Shown: positions 33,358 through 46,365 of the stretch, piece after piece
Numbering within the stretch: position 1 is the first letter of the stretch
Layout: the number at the start of each line of letters is the position of its first letter
Assembly (NCBI GenBank): GCA_963565915.1
Contig: OY751494.1
Location: 2,170,001 to 2,234,000 of the forward strand
Origin: Entoloma clypeatum
Lineage: Eukaryota; Basidiomycota; Agaricomycetes; Agaricales; Entolomataceae
Length of the DNA: 64,000 nucleotides
Reading direction: 5' to 3'
Notes under the pieces: model-generated
Told to the model about the DNA's origin: nothing
Databases searched by the model: none
What the model saw: only the letters and a program-made list of their open reading frames with translations
Translations under genes and position numbers: made by a program

Positions 33358-33667
33358 TGTTGAAGTTCCACCTGGGCGTTAGCCACAGATGTACTGAGCA
33401 ACCAGCTACAGTGGAAGTACTCTACATAACCGTTCTAGCCACTTACATGGTTTGGGAGGGGTGAGGCTGGTGAGAGCGGTTGAGGCTGGTAAGAGCGATG
33501 GAGCTGGTTAAGAGTCAAGAGACAACTTGTTGGTATTGACAGTTTCCTGGTCTTATATACCGTACTACTGTTTGTACCAACCAAACAAGTATGTAAGAAA
33601 GATATGTAATGGTCACGTGATGTGATCTAATCTAAATCTAATCTACGTGATGGGAAAAGTTTCAACA
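33358..33667 (-). repeat. copia 3' LTR (copy 3)
   Basis: 310 bp, apparently identical to the partner at 38573-38882. Confidence 0.95.
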
Positions 33668-33733
33668 CCCCCCCATATTTAGTACATACTTCTAAATACA
33701 TCTTATTTTTCCCATATAGGTACTTTTCTTCGT

Positions 33734-36700
33734 CTAGTTTTTTAGTAATCCGAAGTACGGGATAAACTTGTTAAAGAGGATTTTCCCCAGATTCTTAGTT
33801 AAAAGATCTGCAGGGTTATTCACTCCTTCAATGAATTCGACCGTGATGATGCCTTCGGATACTTTTTCTCTGACAAAGTGGAATCGCACATCGATGTGCT
33901 TGGATCGCTTCTCAGTTACAGGGTTGGATGCGATAAAGACGGAGCCGTTGTTATCTCCATAGATCGGTACTGATCCGATCTGCATTCCAAGTTCGGCAAG
34001 CATGCTTCTCAGCCATGTTGCTGCGCGACTGCAATCTGATAGCGCCATATACTCTGCTTCTGTAGAAGAGAGGGCAATGGTTTTTTGCGCCGATGATACC
34101 CATGTTATTGCTCCAGACGCCAGTGATATGAAGAAGCCGGTGGTAGACCTCCTTGTGTTTTCATCTGACGCCCAGTCGGAGTCTGTGAATGCATAGATCC
34201 CTTTCCCTGAGTCCCCATCATACATGATCGCATAATCTTTTGTTGCCTTCAAATATCTGCAAATATCCCTAGCCACTTCTAAATGACGTTTGGTGGGATT
34301 CGCGGAAAATTGAGACATTTTGATTACAGCAAAGCAGATGTCAGGCCTCGTTCCAATCATCAGATATAGGAGTGATCCGATGACGGATTGGTACTTGGAT
34401 CGGAGTTCCGCATTGGGTTCATCTTCGGATGCCATGGGTTTGTAGCCCGTAGGGAGTGGGGTATGGGTTGCATTGGATTCACTCATCCCCATGCGTGTGA
34501 GTATTTTCTCAAGGTAAGGTACTTGATCAATGAAGATCCTCTTCCCATGTTGCCTTATCTGGATCGAAAGAAACTCTTTTGGTTCCCCACCAGGCACGAG
34601 GTGCCCTAGGTCCCTACATTCCCATGTGGTCATGAAGGCCCTCTTTTTCTCTAGCGTATATTCCCGGTTTGTGCCGAGAAAAGCAGAGTCGTCGACATAG
34701 ATGACGGCGATTACAATTTCCCCGTTGGTACTTTTGTGAATGAAAACACCCGCATCGGAGTGAAGCTGGACAAAGCCGAGCTTTTTCATGGAGGAATCAA
34801 GTTCTCTCCACCAGGCTAGTGCGGCCTGCTTAAGTCCATATAGGGCTTTGTATAGTCGGTACACGAGGTGTTCTTTCCCTTTTACTACGTAGCCCTCAGG
34901 CTGTCGCATGTAGATGACCTCACGGAGCGTTCCATAGAGGAAGGCTGATGAGACGTCCAAAAGTGTCATGAACCACCCTTCAAGGGCTGTCAATGCCAGT
35001 ATTAATCGGACGGTTTCATATCTCACGACTGGTGAGAAGATCTGATCAAAGTCGATCCCTTCTACCTGTGAGAAGCCTTTTGCGACGAGGCGTGCTTTCA
35101 GACGCCCATCGGACTTTTCATTGTAAACCCATTTGTTCCTTAGAGCTTTCCTCCCTTCAGGCAGGGGTACTAGCTCCGTGATCACCCCGCGGCGTTTGAG
35201 CATATCTAGCTCTTTTCGTTCAGCCGCATACCAGTCTTCTTTATTTGGAAGAGGGTATATGTCTTTATGGGACATTTCAACAATGCCAACTTGGACTGAT
35301 ATTGCCTCCATCAGGAGGTCATTCATCCATGCTGTTTGACCGCCCAATCTCCGTCTTCGATCTAATTTTTCAAGATCAGATGCTGGAGTGTCTTCCCCAT
35401 AGATGCTACCTGGCATTCTCCGAACTCGTCATTCCCTGATCGGTCGATCTGGTACTTGCTTGGGTTCCGGAGTGGGTACTCGTGGTTCGTCATCAGGCTC
35501 ACTGGCAGGCAGTTCGTTGTCTGATTCAGGTTGATCCTGTTCAATGGGAACTGGGTCATGAGGTATTTCATTGTGACTTTTGTCGTCGTTGCTGCCAGGG
35601 ATGAGATCCTCAAACTCATCAGCCGGCTCTGGATTTTCCATTTCTGGATGGTTTTCTGGCAAAGGGTCGATGTGGCATCTAGGGTACTTGCTTTCATCAA
35701 AGATAGCTTTTCCACCCATGAAAATCGTGTTGGTCTCAGGATCCATGAAGCGGTATCCTTTGACCCCTGGTTTTGATCCGAGATAAATCATCAATCGAGA
35801 TCTTGACTCCAGGGAGTTTCTGCGTTTTTCTTTTGGGATATATACGTATGCTTGGCATCCGAAGACTCTGATGCTAGACATGTCGGGGATCTCATTGGTC
35901 ACCCTGGAATAAGGGGTTTTCCATTCAAGACGCCGCATGGGGGTTCTGTTGTATAGAAATGCTGCATGTTCCAAACAGAATTCCCACCACATCGGCGGTA
36001 GACATGCGTCGAAACGCAATGCCTGAGATTTTTCCCACAGAGTTCGATTTATCTGTTCTGCTCTACCATTCTGCTGATGCTGATATGGGAGTGTGACGTC
36101 GATCAGAATTCCATGATCGGCAAGTACATCCTTGTATTCATCGAATTCTCCACCTCCATCAACCCGCCATTTTTTAGGGGCAGCTTTCCTGTGATTTCTC
36201 ACGTACTAACGTTTTGGGTACTCCTTTGGTACTGGTGGGAATCTTATTGAGCGCCTGGTCATTTGGGTGGCCAAGGCGTTTATGCCAGGTTTCAACAGTG
36301 ATTTCGCTAGAGATCGCGTGGATTTGGTCATAGCATATTTCAGTGTCTAGCCAGTAAATGGTTTGTCCAATGAAATGAGGCGAAAACTGTATTTTGTTCA
36401 GCCCTTTAGAGATATTAATTTCTCCACGCATTCCATCAACTTTGTAACCATGGTTAAGGAAGACGCCTAGGGACAATAGACGTGTGTCCATATCCGGAAT
36501 ATAGAATACCGGTCGTAGGAGATGGGTTTTAGTTTCCCCATTTAGGGTATGCCGTACTGGAACGGCCCCAACTCCGAGAATTTCCAGTTTTTTTCCCTTT
36601 GCAGCTGTTTGGACAAATCGCTTAGCCTTGAGAGGCCTGTAATACGCGAAGTCTTTGAACTCATGGGTAAAGTGTAATGATGCGCCGGAATCTAAGATCC

Positions 36701-38209
36701 ACTGAGCGCGTTCTCTCTCTTTGCAGTGTGTGCAGGACGCGGAATGTTTGATATATTTTTTGTACAGATCATCACTAAAGAGATCTATACTGTCTGCATC
36801 GGTACTAGCTAATATGTATTCAAATGTCTGTGCGTGATTATTAGTGTTTCCCATTTGGTCAAGTTTGAGAGAAATATGTGACGAACCGTCAAGTTCAATC
36901 AGCCCATCTTCGAATTGTTCCGGCCCCATCCGCTCGCTTTGATGGTCTATGTCCATCATTTTCAGCGATTCTTCTATCGACGGGGCTACGCGACGCTGTT
37001 TAGCCGGCCTTTCATCGATGTCAGGAATGATGGTGTCTAGGATACGAAGATTCGATCCTGAGGGGCGAGCACCAATGCCGCGCGCGAGTTTGCGGACATG
37101 GTCGTTCTTTTTCCACACGGATGGTTTTCCAGAAGGAAGCCCGGTGTACTGTGACGGAGGGGGGTTCATTCGTTGCAGGAGCGACTGCATCTTTGCGGAA
37201 TCGGGCTGTGCGGTACTTGTCGTTTTCCCGCGACCAGTGACGGTGGTGAAGGACGGTGCCGGACGAGGGGGGAAGTGAATGGCAGGAGCAACAAACTCAA
37301 CTGTTTCTTCCACATGGTCGGACGTGTTGTCCGCATTGTTAGCGCTTTTCTTCTGATTGCGCCAGCGTCCCTTTCCCTTCTTCTTCTCAGAAGCGGTACT
37401 TGGGTCGGCCGAGTTAGGCTGCTCGTCAGCATCGTTCTGCGAGGTACTCGGCTTCTGCTGCCTTTCCCATTTGGGGTCCTGCCCCTTTCGCTTTGTCCCG
37501 GAAATTTTCCGGGCCTGCTCATTGGACGCACGAGTAGACCCGACCACATACTTGCGCCGGTATTCAGAGATGATGCTTTCAGCGACGGCTTTGTAGGTGA
37601 AATCGTCGGCGTCGTAGACCTGGAAAAGGGCGGTGGAGAGTGATGACCAGGTGTCGGGAATTGCATTGGCCAGGATCATTGCCTGCATCAGATCGGGGAC
37701 GACAAAGCTCGAATCGGCGAGCCGGGCGAAAAGAGACCCCAGGCGTTCAATTTCAGGCACGGGGTCGCATCCAGACAGTTTGTAGGTGGCGGCGGCCTTG
37801 AAATCGCCGAAGATGACGGCCGGGGATACCTTGGAGTAGGCATCCTTTAGCGTTTTCCACGCACCAAGTGCCGAGGTGCTGTCTTTGATGTGTCGCCTGA
37901 TCGCCTCAGAGACTTTCAGACGGATCGCTCGGGGGGGGCTGTGTCGTCGTCCCTAATCCAGGCCTTTTCTTCCTTGCGGAAGCCGGGCTGGTCCACAGTG
38001 GTAACCAGCACAGGGGGAGCAGCAGCAGTGACCCCAGGGGTGGAGACCGTGGTGGTGAAGTCGGCAATGACAGGGCGGGTGATATCGCCAGAAACAAGGC
38101 GCCAGACTCCTTGATGGAGGAGGTAGGACTTTATCCTTTCGGCCCAGCTTTGGTAGTCAATGCCGTCGAAGACGACGATGGAGTCGAGGGCGGAGCGAGA
38201 GGTAGACAT
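33734..38209 (-). pseudogene. copia gag-pol polyprotein, defective (copy 3)
   Basis: Starts at the ATG at 38209 (MSTSRSALDS). The frame shifts at a C8/G8 homopolymer near 37930, just after WIRDDD. It then runs from there to about 36185 (rest of Gag, protease WILDSGAS, zinc region WHKRLGHPND). There the reading passes directly from the first half of the integrase zinc finger to KKWRVDGGGEFDEYKD: the finger's CxxC and the first catalytic Asp are deleted. The next frame reads 35429-36202 (integrase), and after a stop (REWR position, 35429-35431) RT-RNase H reads to 33734 with intact IYVDDSAF and RNase H motifs. Confidence 0.92.
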
Positions 38210-38559
38210 TGTAGATGAATCTAAAAAAGGGTTCCCAATCAGTGATGTGTTATGAATATGATTCAAGAAAACAATTAAATGATTCCTTATGACATATTCC
38301 CTTTAGGAATAGCGGTCACGGGAAAACCCTTTATATGTCAGAAACGTATAAGGTGCGATCAACGTTTCCACATGGAGTGTACTAGGTCAATCCCCTTTAG
38401 GGACGTCTCATGACAGGTACTTGTCGTAATGACGTTCCCAGGTTCATATGTGAAGAAGTAAGACTCAGAACCTAGATCTTTCGATCGGTTCTTCGCCAAC
38501 CAGGGTAGAGTGGGCAGGTACTCGCTGTTGCCAGCGTTTCCCAAGTCCCTCTGCTATCC

Positions 38560-38572
38560 GGGGCCCATAACC
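38560..38572 (-). other. copia primer-binding site (copy 3)
   Basis: Reverse strand GGTTATGGGCCCC directly adjoining the 5' LTR, identical to copy 2. Confidence 0.85.
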
Positions 38573-38882
38573 TGTTGAAGTTCCACCTGGGCGTTAGCCA
38601 CAGATGTACTGAGCAACCAGCTACAGTGGAAGTACTCTACATAACCGTTCTAGCCACTTACATGGTTTGGGAGGGGTGAGGCTGGTGAGAGCGGTTGAGG
38701 CTGGTAAGAGCGATGGAGCTGGTTAAGAGTCAAGAGACAACTTGTTGGTATTGACAGTTTCCTGGTCTTATATACCGTACTACTGTTTGTACCAACCAAA
38801 CAAGTATGTAAGAAAGATATGTAATGGTCACGTGATGTGATCTAATCTAAATCTAATCTACGTGATGGGAAAAGTTTCAACA
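38573..38882 (-). repeat. copia 5' LTR (copy 3)
   Basis: 310 bp. On the reverse strand it carries CACGTG, a TATA box and GTAAGTGG (donor-like, from 38661). Confidence 0.95.
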
Positions 38883-38887
38883 GGTTT

Positions 38888-39448
38888 CATGACTGATTGG
38901 AACATTATTTCCCTTACTCCTCCAGTTGAATTCACTCATTCAATGCACAAATCAAGGATACAGAAGGTGGAATGTATTTCCCCCATCATTTTGTCAGTAT
39001 TAAATATTTTGTTGAAGCCACTCAGTAAGCAACGGGTAAACAACAGAAAGTGATTGGACTTACCAACCAGTTTTAGTGGAAAACCCAGATTTTTGCAATC
39101 AGTAAGCAATGGGTAAACAACAGAAAGGCAGGAGGCTTGAGTGCAGTAGACATACACATGATGCAATTTTTTGGAAAAATGATTCTATAATACATCAATT
39201 ATGGACACAAACAGTTACTTTTTCACACCACACCAACCTCTGTGCCATATGGCACATTTTCTCATGCCCACGCCATACGGCACGGGCCATACCCTCGTAA
39301 TGTATGCTACAGCGCTATACCACTATGGAGTGCTATCAAGTGCTACCTAGCACACGTCTGGTTTGCTGATGTACAACCAAACACCTCAATCTTCCTCAGA
39401 ACGATATCCAGGACAGTCATTTCGTTGTCCCTGTGGGAGAAAGAGATG
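38888..39448. other. no gene seen; AT-rich spacer with short repeats
   Basis: CAGTAAGCAA(C/T)GGGTAAACAACAGAAAG occurs twice (about 39026 and 39100). Near 39300-39371 a second copy of the GTTTGCTGATG-ended element is partly recognisable. Confidence 0.5.
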
Positions 39449-39790
39449 CATCAGCAAACCCTGGGTGGGTCTATGGATGCTATGGAGCACTCCATAGCAA
39501 AGGTCCCCTGTTTTATAGCACCCATAGTAACCCATAGCAACCTGTAGCACCCAGGGTTTGCTGATGTGGACCCATGCTCCCATGTGTGCGAGAGAGTTTC
39601 AAGGATGTGTTCAAAGCGAGATTTGTCGGTGAGTTTGAACCTGAGGTTGGGTGAGGATGGGTTGACAAAAAGGCCAGCTGGGGGTCTGGTGGCTACGACG
39701 CGTGCCAGAAGGCTCGTTGTCAACATTGAAAACAACACTTTCCCTGTGGTTAGTGTTATGGCCAATAGCCTGAGTTCGGCCTGATGGCAG
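39373..39790 (-). pseudogene. coding relic interrupted by the MITE
   Basis: Reverse-strand frames on both sides of the MITE read like ordinary protein: on the right TTGKVLFSMLTTSLLARVVA and RFEHILETLSHTWEHG, on the left RDNEMTVLDIVLRKIEVFGC. I do not recognise the family, no start or stop fits, and the whole stretch is short, so this is a fragment. Confidence 0.35.
39449..39566. mobile_element. 118-bp MITE with 19-bp perfect terminal inverted repeats
   Basis: CATCAGCAAACCCTGGGTG at 39449-39467 is the exact reverse complement of 39548-39566. The interior is rich in CTATGG/CCATAG palindromes. It interrupts a reverse-strand coding-like stretch. Confidence 0.75.
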
Positions 39791-40027
39791 TTTGCAGCCG
39801 TGTGGAACTGAAGTATCTTTGTAGAGTCATGAAACCTAATACTGCGCAATGTAGTATATCTCTGTATACGGTATAGATAAAACACGACATTATGACATAC
39901 ATGGCGCGTAGAGCTCCGGAGGTCAAAAGAGTCACAGAACTTCGGGCACGACCCCATGATAGGACGAGAGCCTCGTTGCGTAACGCACAAGCCCGGCGCT
40001 TCAAAGTGAAACCGCCATCACCTGCTA

Positions 40028-41274
40028 TCAGGAGCTTTCTTGCGAAGAGCTGAGGACGTCCAAGAGCGCTTGCGCGCGTAATTTTTTGGTGCTATCTCCA
40101 ACTGACGGAGGATGTGGAGTGGTCGAAGGAGAAGCGGTGTTGCCGCCATCGGTTTCCGTGGGTTCTGTCCCTTGGTCGTCGGTCCCAAAAGGTTGTAGAT
40201 TTAGGTGGCATACGTGAGTGAGGTTCTGATGAAAACCTCGATTAGTAGCTGTGATGCCTGAGATATGGATCTCTCACCTCGCGTACTCCTCCCTGTACTT
40301 TTGCGAGATAGGCAGCTGCAAGTGGTAAATATGTCTCGGGGACCTGCTTCTGCGTGAACAAATGAGCGCGTCGAGAAAAACAATCTTCACCATTCCGCTA
40401 GACCATATGTTGCGAATCAGCCAATTTTGCCGGGCTTTCTTGAACTTCCACATGCTAGGCCGGTGAAACTGCAAGAACGCATACGCCAGACCTTGAGGAA
40501 TACAATGCGTCAGTAGGCATTTGCAAAATAGAACGAGGATCGTCATCGCTGACATTTCTTGGACTGGTCAGGGAGAGAATCATCATCGTTTGGATCGGGA
40601 AAGCCGGTCTTGTTCCTGCCTTTTTGCTTTTCGGATTTTTCTGGCTTGTCCGGTGGGGTTGTAGTTGAAAGGAGCCCTGCTTCTTCGTTGTCCTTCGACC
40701 TCTTCTTCTTCTTCTCTACCTTTTTTATACAGTTAGTTTCCCCTTCTACAACCCCCACATCCCTCTTGCGCTTTCGAGATTTTCCCTCCTTCTCGTGGCT
40801 TTCGCCTTCGGCGTCCCTGGAGGGAGCAATAGGCTCGGGCGATGCTAGATTTTCTTTATATGTTTTCTTTTTTGATGATTTTGCGACCACTTCTAAACCA
40901 CTCGCGTCGGCTGCCTGTTTTCGCTTCCTCTCTTTCACCGGCCTTCCGCCCTCACCCTCCAGCACTTTCACTTCATCATCGGTTTCATCGGGGATTTTCT
41001 TCGTTTTCTTTGCCTTCTTCTCAGGCTCATTGGAATGTGGATCGCCCTCTCGTCGTGTGTCTCTTTTCTTCGACTTCGCGAGAAGGCTATCTGCAGTTGG
41101 CTGTAGGGGCGTGTCACCCTTAACCTTTACTTCATTGTTCGTTTCATCAAAGTTTTTCTTTGTCTTTTTTGGCTTCCTTTCAGATGTAATGTGTTGTGAA
41201 TCGCCTTCCGATCGTACTTTCCTTTTTTTCGACTTTGTGGATAAGGTATCTGTTGCAGGCTCCAGAGGCGCCAT
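40028..41274 (-). CDS. WKF-domain nuclear/nucleolar protein (C7orf50-like)
   Basis: Predicted 363 residues from the ATG at 41274. Exons 41274-40554, 40491-40391, 40349-40278 and 40225-40028, with introns of 62, 41 (or 47, if the next AG is used) and 52 bp. The first about 240 residues are low-complexity Lys/Glu/Ser repeats with many KKTKK/KKRK nuclear-localisation clusters. The conserved part follows: LAYAFLQFHRP, then MWKFKKARQNWLIRNIW, then VPETYLPLAAAYLAKVQGG. This matches the WKF domain (human C7orf50 family), whose members are linked to ribosome biogenesis. The molecular function is not established. It diverges from ARL1, with 130 bp between start codons. Confidence 0.78.
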
Positions 41275-41404
41275 CGCGTCTTGAGAGAATAGTATTGAAT
41301 CTTCGTCACGTGGACGGCCATTGCCAACGTCACTGAAACGAAGTTTCCTTCCATCGACTGCTACCTTGTATCAAGCAAGATTTCCTTTATAGACGGCTTG
41401 CGCG
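41275..41404. promoter_or_regulatory. divergent promoter between WKF gene and ARL1
   Basis: Only 130 bp separate the two ATGs, so both core promoters must lie here. No obvious TATA box or repeated motif. Confidence 0.55.
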
Positions 41405-42289
41405 ATGGGTCTTACAATATCATCAATATTTTCTTCTCTGTCCTCGCTGGTTCGGTGGGGCAAGGAACAGGATGTGCGAATTTTAATGCTCGGTTTAGAT
41501 TCGGCTGGCAAGGTATCTTGTATACTCTGCTATTCTACTCTGAACCTTTCTGATATTCTTGGAAGACGACCATTCTATATCGGTTACAGGTTGGATTTTC
41601 GTCCTTCTTTGTGATAAAGCCCGTTAACTTTTGTGTATAGATCGGCGAAGTCGTCTCCACCATACCGAGTATGCCAGACCTCCTTGCATCTTCGTCTTAC
41701 TTATGCCATCAATATTTTTCAAAGCAATTGGGTTCAATGTGGAAACGGTCCAGGTATGTTGTACACCATTGCATGATGGAATTGGTCATTCATGAGGATA
41801 TCCCCACAACAGTACAAGAATATCAAATTTCAAGTATGGGATTTGGGAGGACAGTCAAGTATACGGTTCGAATCTGGCTCATGACGTTCACCACTTTTCT
41901 GATTCTTCGGTGAATCTAGACCTTACTGGCGGTGTTACTTCCCCAATACATCTGCTATTATATACGTCATCGACTCTGCTGACCATGCACGCCTGACGAC
42001 ATCACGGACTGAACTATTGACCATGTTATCAGAGGAGGAGCTCAAAGGCGTCCCACTGCTCGTATTTTGCAACAAGCAAGATACGCCTGGAGCCCTCAAA
42101 CCTGAGGAGATTAGTGAGCATCTTGGCCTTGCGGGCGGGGAGAAGACAAGACCTTGGAGCGTACGGGGAAGCTGTGCGACCAAAGGAGAAGGGTTAGAAG
42201 ATGGACTAGACTGGTATGTCGAATCTAATCATTCTGCTCGCACTTTTTCATGCTATGCCAGGTTGGTGAATGCTATTCAAAAGAAATAG
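41405..42289 (+). CDS. ARL1: ADP-ribosylation factor-like GTPase Arl1
   Basis: Predicted 187 residues in seven exons: 41405-41512, 41566-41589, 41641-41668, 41725-41753, 41813-41865, 41920-42213 and 42262-42289. N-terminal MGLTISS supplies the myristoylation Gly. The P-loop GLDSAGKTT is split by the first intron. Switch regions read PTIGFNVETV and WDLGGQSSIRPYW; the guanine motif is NKQD and the base-contact motif SCATKGEG. The sequence around LAGGEKTRPWSVRG is characteristic of Arl1. This GTPase acts at the trans-Golgi, recruiting GRIP-domain golgins. Exons 2-4 are only 24, 28 and 29 nt. It is convergent with the Cdt2-like gene. Confidence 0.93.
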
Positions 42290-42714
42290 TGCTTTTTTGA
42301 ACTCTCTTCGCTATTGCCATATTTTGGACCTCTGGATTTAAACACTCATTGGTAATTTACGTCCACTAGTTAAGCCACGATTTTGATCTGTGTATCTGGA
42401 TTGATGCTTGTTCTGCAGTTGGTTCTCTTAATACATGCTTGCAAAAATATTTGCGTCATGAGTTGATGCAAGATGACCGCCATCGGTGATTTGAAGTTAT
42501 GCTAAGGATACTCCTTGAACTAACCTGGACCAGGGTTAGCAGACACCAATCGAAACGTCTGTGGTCCTGATGTTGTGAGAACCAAGCAACACGTTGTATC
42601 CAAAATTCTGCAGAGGATGCCATGACATTGCCAAGAAAGAAACATCTCTATTACTTGGATCGGTTTACATCATTGTATCTAGTGCCATCTGATATTTCTA
42701 TTCAATTTCACCTC

Positions 42715-44573
42715 CTATGCTTCTCTGATAGCCCAGCTCCAGTCCCACCGACTTTCTTCTGGCTTCTCCCTGCATGCACGATATATTTCAATATCCGGTC
42801 TCCACACACGCACAGTACCGTCATCAGCACAAGATGCCAGCATGTCACCTGCCCAGTCAATGCCACCAATCTCACCCTGTTGCCCTCTCAGCTCTATACC
42901 CTTTTGCTCTGCTGCCGCCGACCATGGACGCGCGGCATCCGTCACATCAAACAGGAAAGTGCTTCCTTTGGTTCCTGTTCCGCCGCTTGCAAGCCATCGA
43001 CCGCAAGGAGATAATGCTAAGCCAACATAGAACGAGTTCGTCTGCATATTTTCATGCACATAACATGTCCTTTGAGGTTCCAATGATGGAAGGGAATAGG
43101 TATGAATCCGGGAATCGGCCCCAAGAGCGAAGACGAGACCTGCAGTTGGCCCAGTTCCAGCGGCGAGTCTAATAATGCCACGCGGACGCCGGGAACCATG
43201 CAGCGTCGTAGGATCATCAAGTGAGGAATATATTGCCGAGGGAAGTTTTGGTTTAGCGGATCTGTATTTCTTGGGAGTTGTCGGAAGGCGAAGGTCCCAG
43301 TATTTCAAAATCCTTAACCACTTATCAGAAAAGGACAGAATGAAAGGTGTTGGGGGAAGCTTACCCATCGAAAGAACCAGTGCTGATCAAGCCATACGAT
43401 CCGAATTCTGGGTATAGCAAATGTGTGATACTTCGCGGGGCTGGTGCATTCTTTCCTTTTCGCGGCCTCCCTTTTGCTTTCGCTCCTCCGTGGGCATTTA
43501 GCAGCTGTGTTACGGGGTTCAAGACGGCCCCACCACCTTCGTCCATCTTGCCCGCCGTTCTGAGGTCCCAGATACAGATGGTGCCATCTCTACCGCCCGT
43601 GCTCAATAAGTCCGCATGGTTCGGGTCCCAAGCTACGCATTTAACGGTACTCGCATGGCCACGAAGTATGTGAGTAACTGTCTCTGTCGCGACAGACGTG
43701 ACGCGCGTTGTTTGATCCCCAGAACAGGTGGCTAGAAGGGTATCATCCGCGTTCCATTTCGCGTCAAAAATGCCATTCTCATGAGGTTGAAGGGTTGTGC
43801 GAGGCGGTTCTGCATATCTGACATCAGCCGATGTATATATGGCTTATTTTATTCCAGTCCTCACCAGAATCCCAATCTTTGCGTTTTGAGGTATTGATGA
43901 TGTGAACAGAGCCTTGTTCTGTCGCCACGGCCAGCAGGGGGGTTGCTCCGTCTTTTGCAGCTTTATATTCCAACTGAGAGATTGCATGATTGTGTATGAC
44001 ACAAATCCTTACCATGGGTGTATGAACACGCGTAGGGAGGTGTGAGATACGCGCTCACATCTGTGGATTGGCATTTGAAAACGTCGGATTTATTAGAAGA
44101 GATGAAGGATTGCAGGATGCTTCTGGTAGGTGCTGTTTTTGATGAATGGGCTGACGCTCTATGCGGTGTTGAACTATGATGCACGCACCATCTTCTGTTT
44201 TGTGATGAGCTGGGTTCCTCATTGCGACTTGCAAAGTCCGTTGCTGAAATGACGTGGATTTTCGTGCCCTGGCTTGCACAAGCGCGAAGTCTTCCATGTG
44301 TACATCGCTCTCGACCTCGCTTTCGTCGGACTCGCTGGAATACTGTTCACCGTCGTCCAGACTCGGTTTGAGGCGCTTGTTGAGTCCACCAGGGACATCC
44401 GTAGCCGCGCGGCGCTTGGGCAGCCTGTCGCGGGGAGGTGTAGGCAGAGCAAAAGAGAGCTCGCGGTGGGTAGGTGTGCAGAAAACATTTGTTCGGTTCT
44501 CGAGGACTGCGCGAGGAGATGAACTTGGGCTGGGGAGCATCGCAGATTGGCAGGAACGCGTCGGGGTCAACAT
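42715..44573 (-). CDS. Cdt2/DTL-like WD40 substrate receptor of CRL4 ubiquitin ligase
   Basis: Predicted 547 residues from the ATG at 44573. Exons 44573-44189, 44132-44013, 43960-43865, 43809-43365 and 43312-42715. The N-terminal about 165 residues are disordered and Pro/Ser-rich. The beta-propeller follows, with blades at PLLAVATEQGSVHIIN, GIFDAKWNADDTLLATCSGD, GHASTVKCVAWDPN, STGGRDGTICIWDLR, STGSFDGILKYWDLR and a last blade DMLASCADDGTVRVWRP. The order and the VATEQG and GILKYWDLR blades match Cdt2 (DTL), which docks on DDB1-Cul4 and targets Cdt1 and other replication proteins for destruction in S phase. WDLR and KYWDLR may serve as DDB1-binding boxes. Two ACGCGT boxes lie just upstream. 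Confidence 0.83.
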
Positions 44574-44684
44574 GTGCAAATAAATTATTTGTTTTAACGC
44601 GTCGTGACACGTGAACGCGTTGCACTTTAAGTCAATCCTAGATCGTTTCGGGGATTTACGGCCGACAATTCTTGAACCATCCTC
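44574..44684. promoter_or_regulatory. divergent promoter with two MCB boxes and an E-box
   Basis: 111 bp between the ATGs of the Cdt2-like gene and homoisocitrate dehydrogenase. Contains ACGCGT at 44597-44602 and 44615-44620 and CACGTG at 44608-44613. ACGCGT is the MluI cell-cycle box bound by MBF in ascomycete yeasts; the match is seen, its function is inferred. Confidence 0.6.
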
Positions 44685-46253
<1,569 letters not shown>

Positions 46254-46365
46254 ATGATACTGTTATCCCTTGCAGGAATTCATTTCGAAGTTACACATCT
46301 CTCGCGCTTTGGTTTCCAACAATGCTTTATCAATTGAACTATATACTACATTCCGGATGGGCTCA

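Larger units (their letters stand above)
33358..38882 (-). mobile_element. Ty1/copia LTR retrotransposon, copy 3, complete recent insertion
   Basis: 5,525 bp with LTRs 33358-33667 and 38573-38882 and GGTTT duplicated outside (33353-33357 and 38883-38887). I found no difference between the two LTRs on direct reading, so insertion is very recent. It nevertheless has a gag frameshift at a C8 run and an integrase deletion. Confidence 0.97.

Noticed and set aside
40559..41284. 241-codon + strand frame rich in Phe/Ser
   Set aside because: Antisense of the Lys/Glu-rich exon 1 of the WKF-domain gene.
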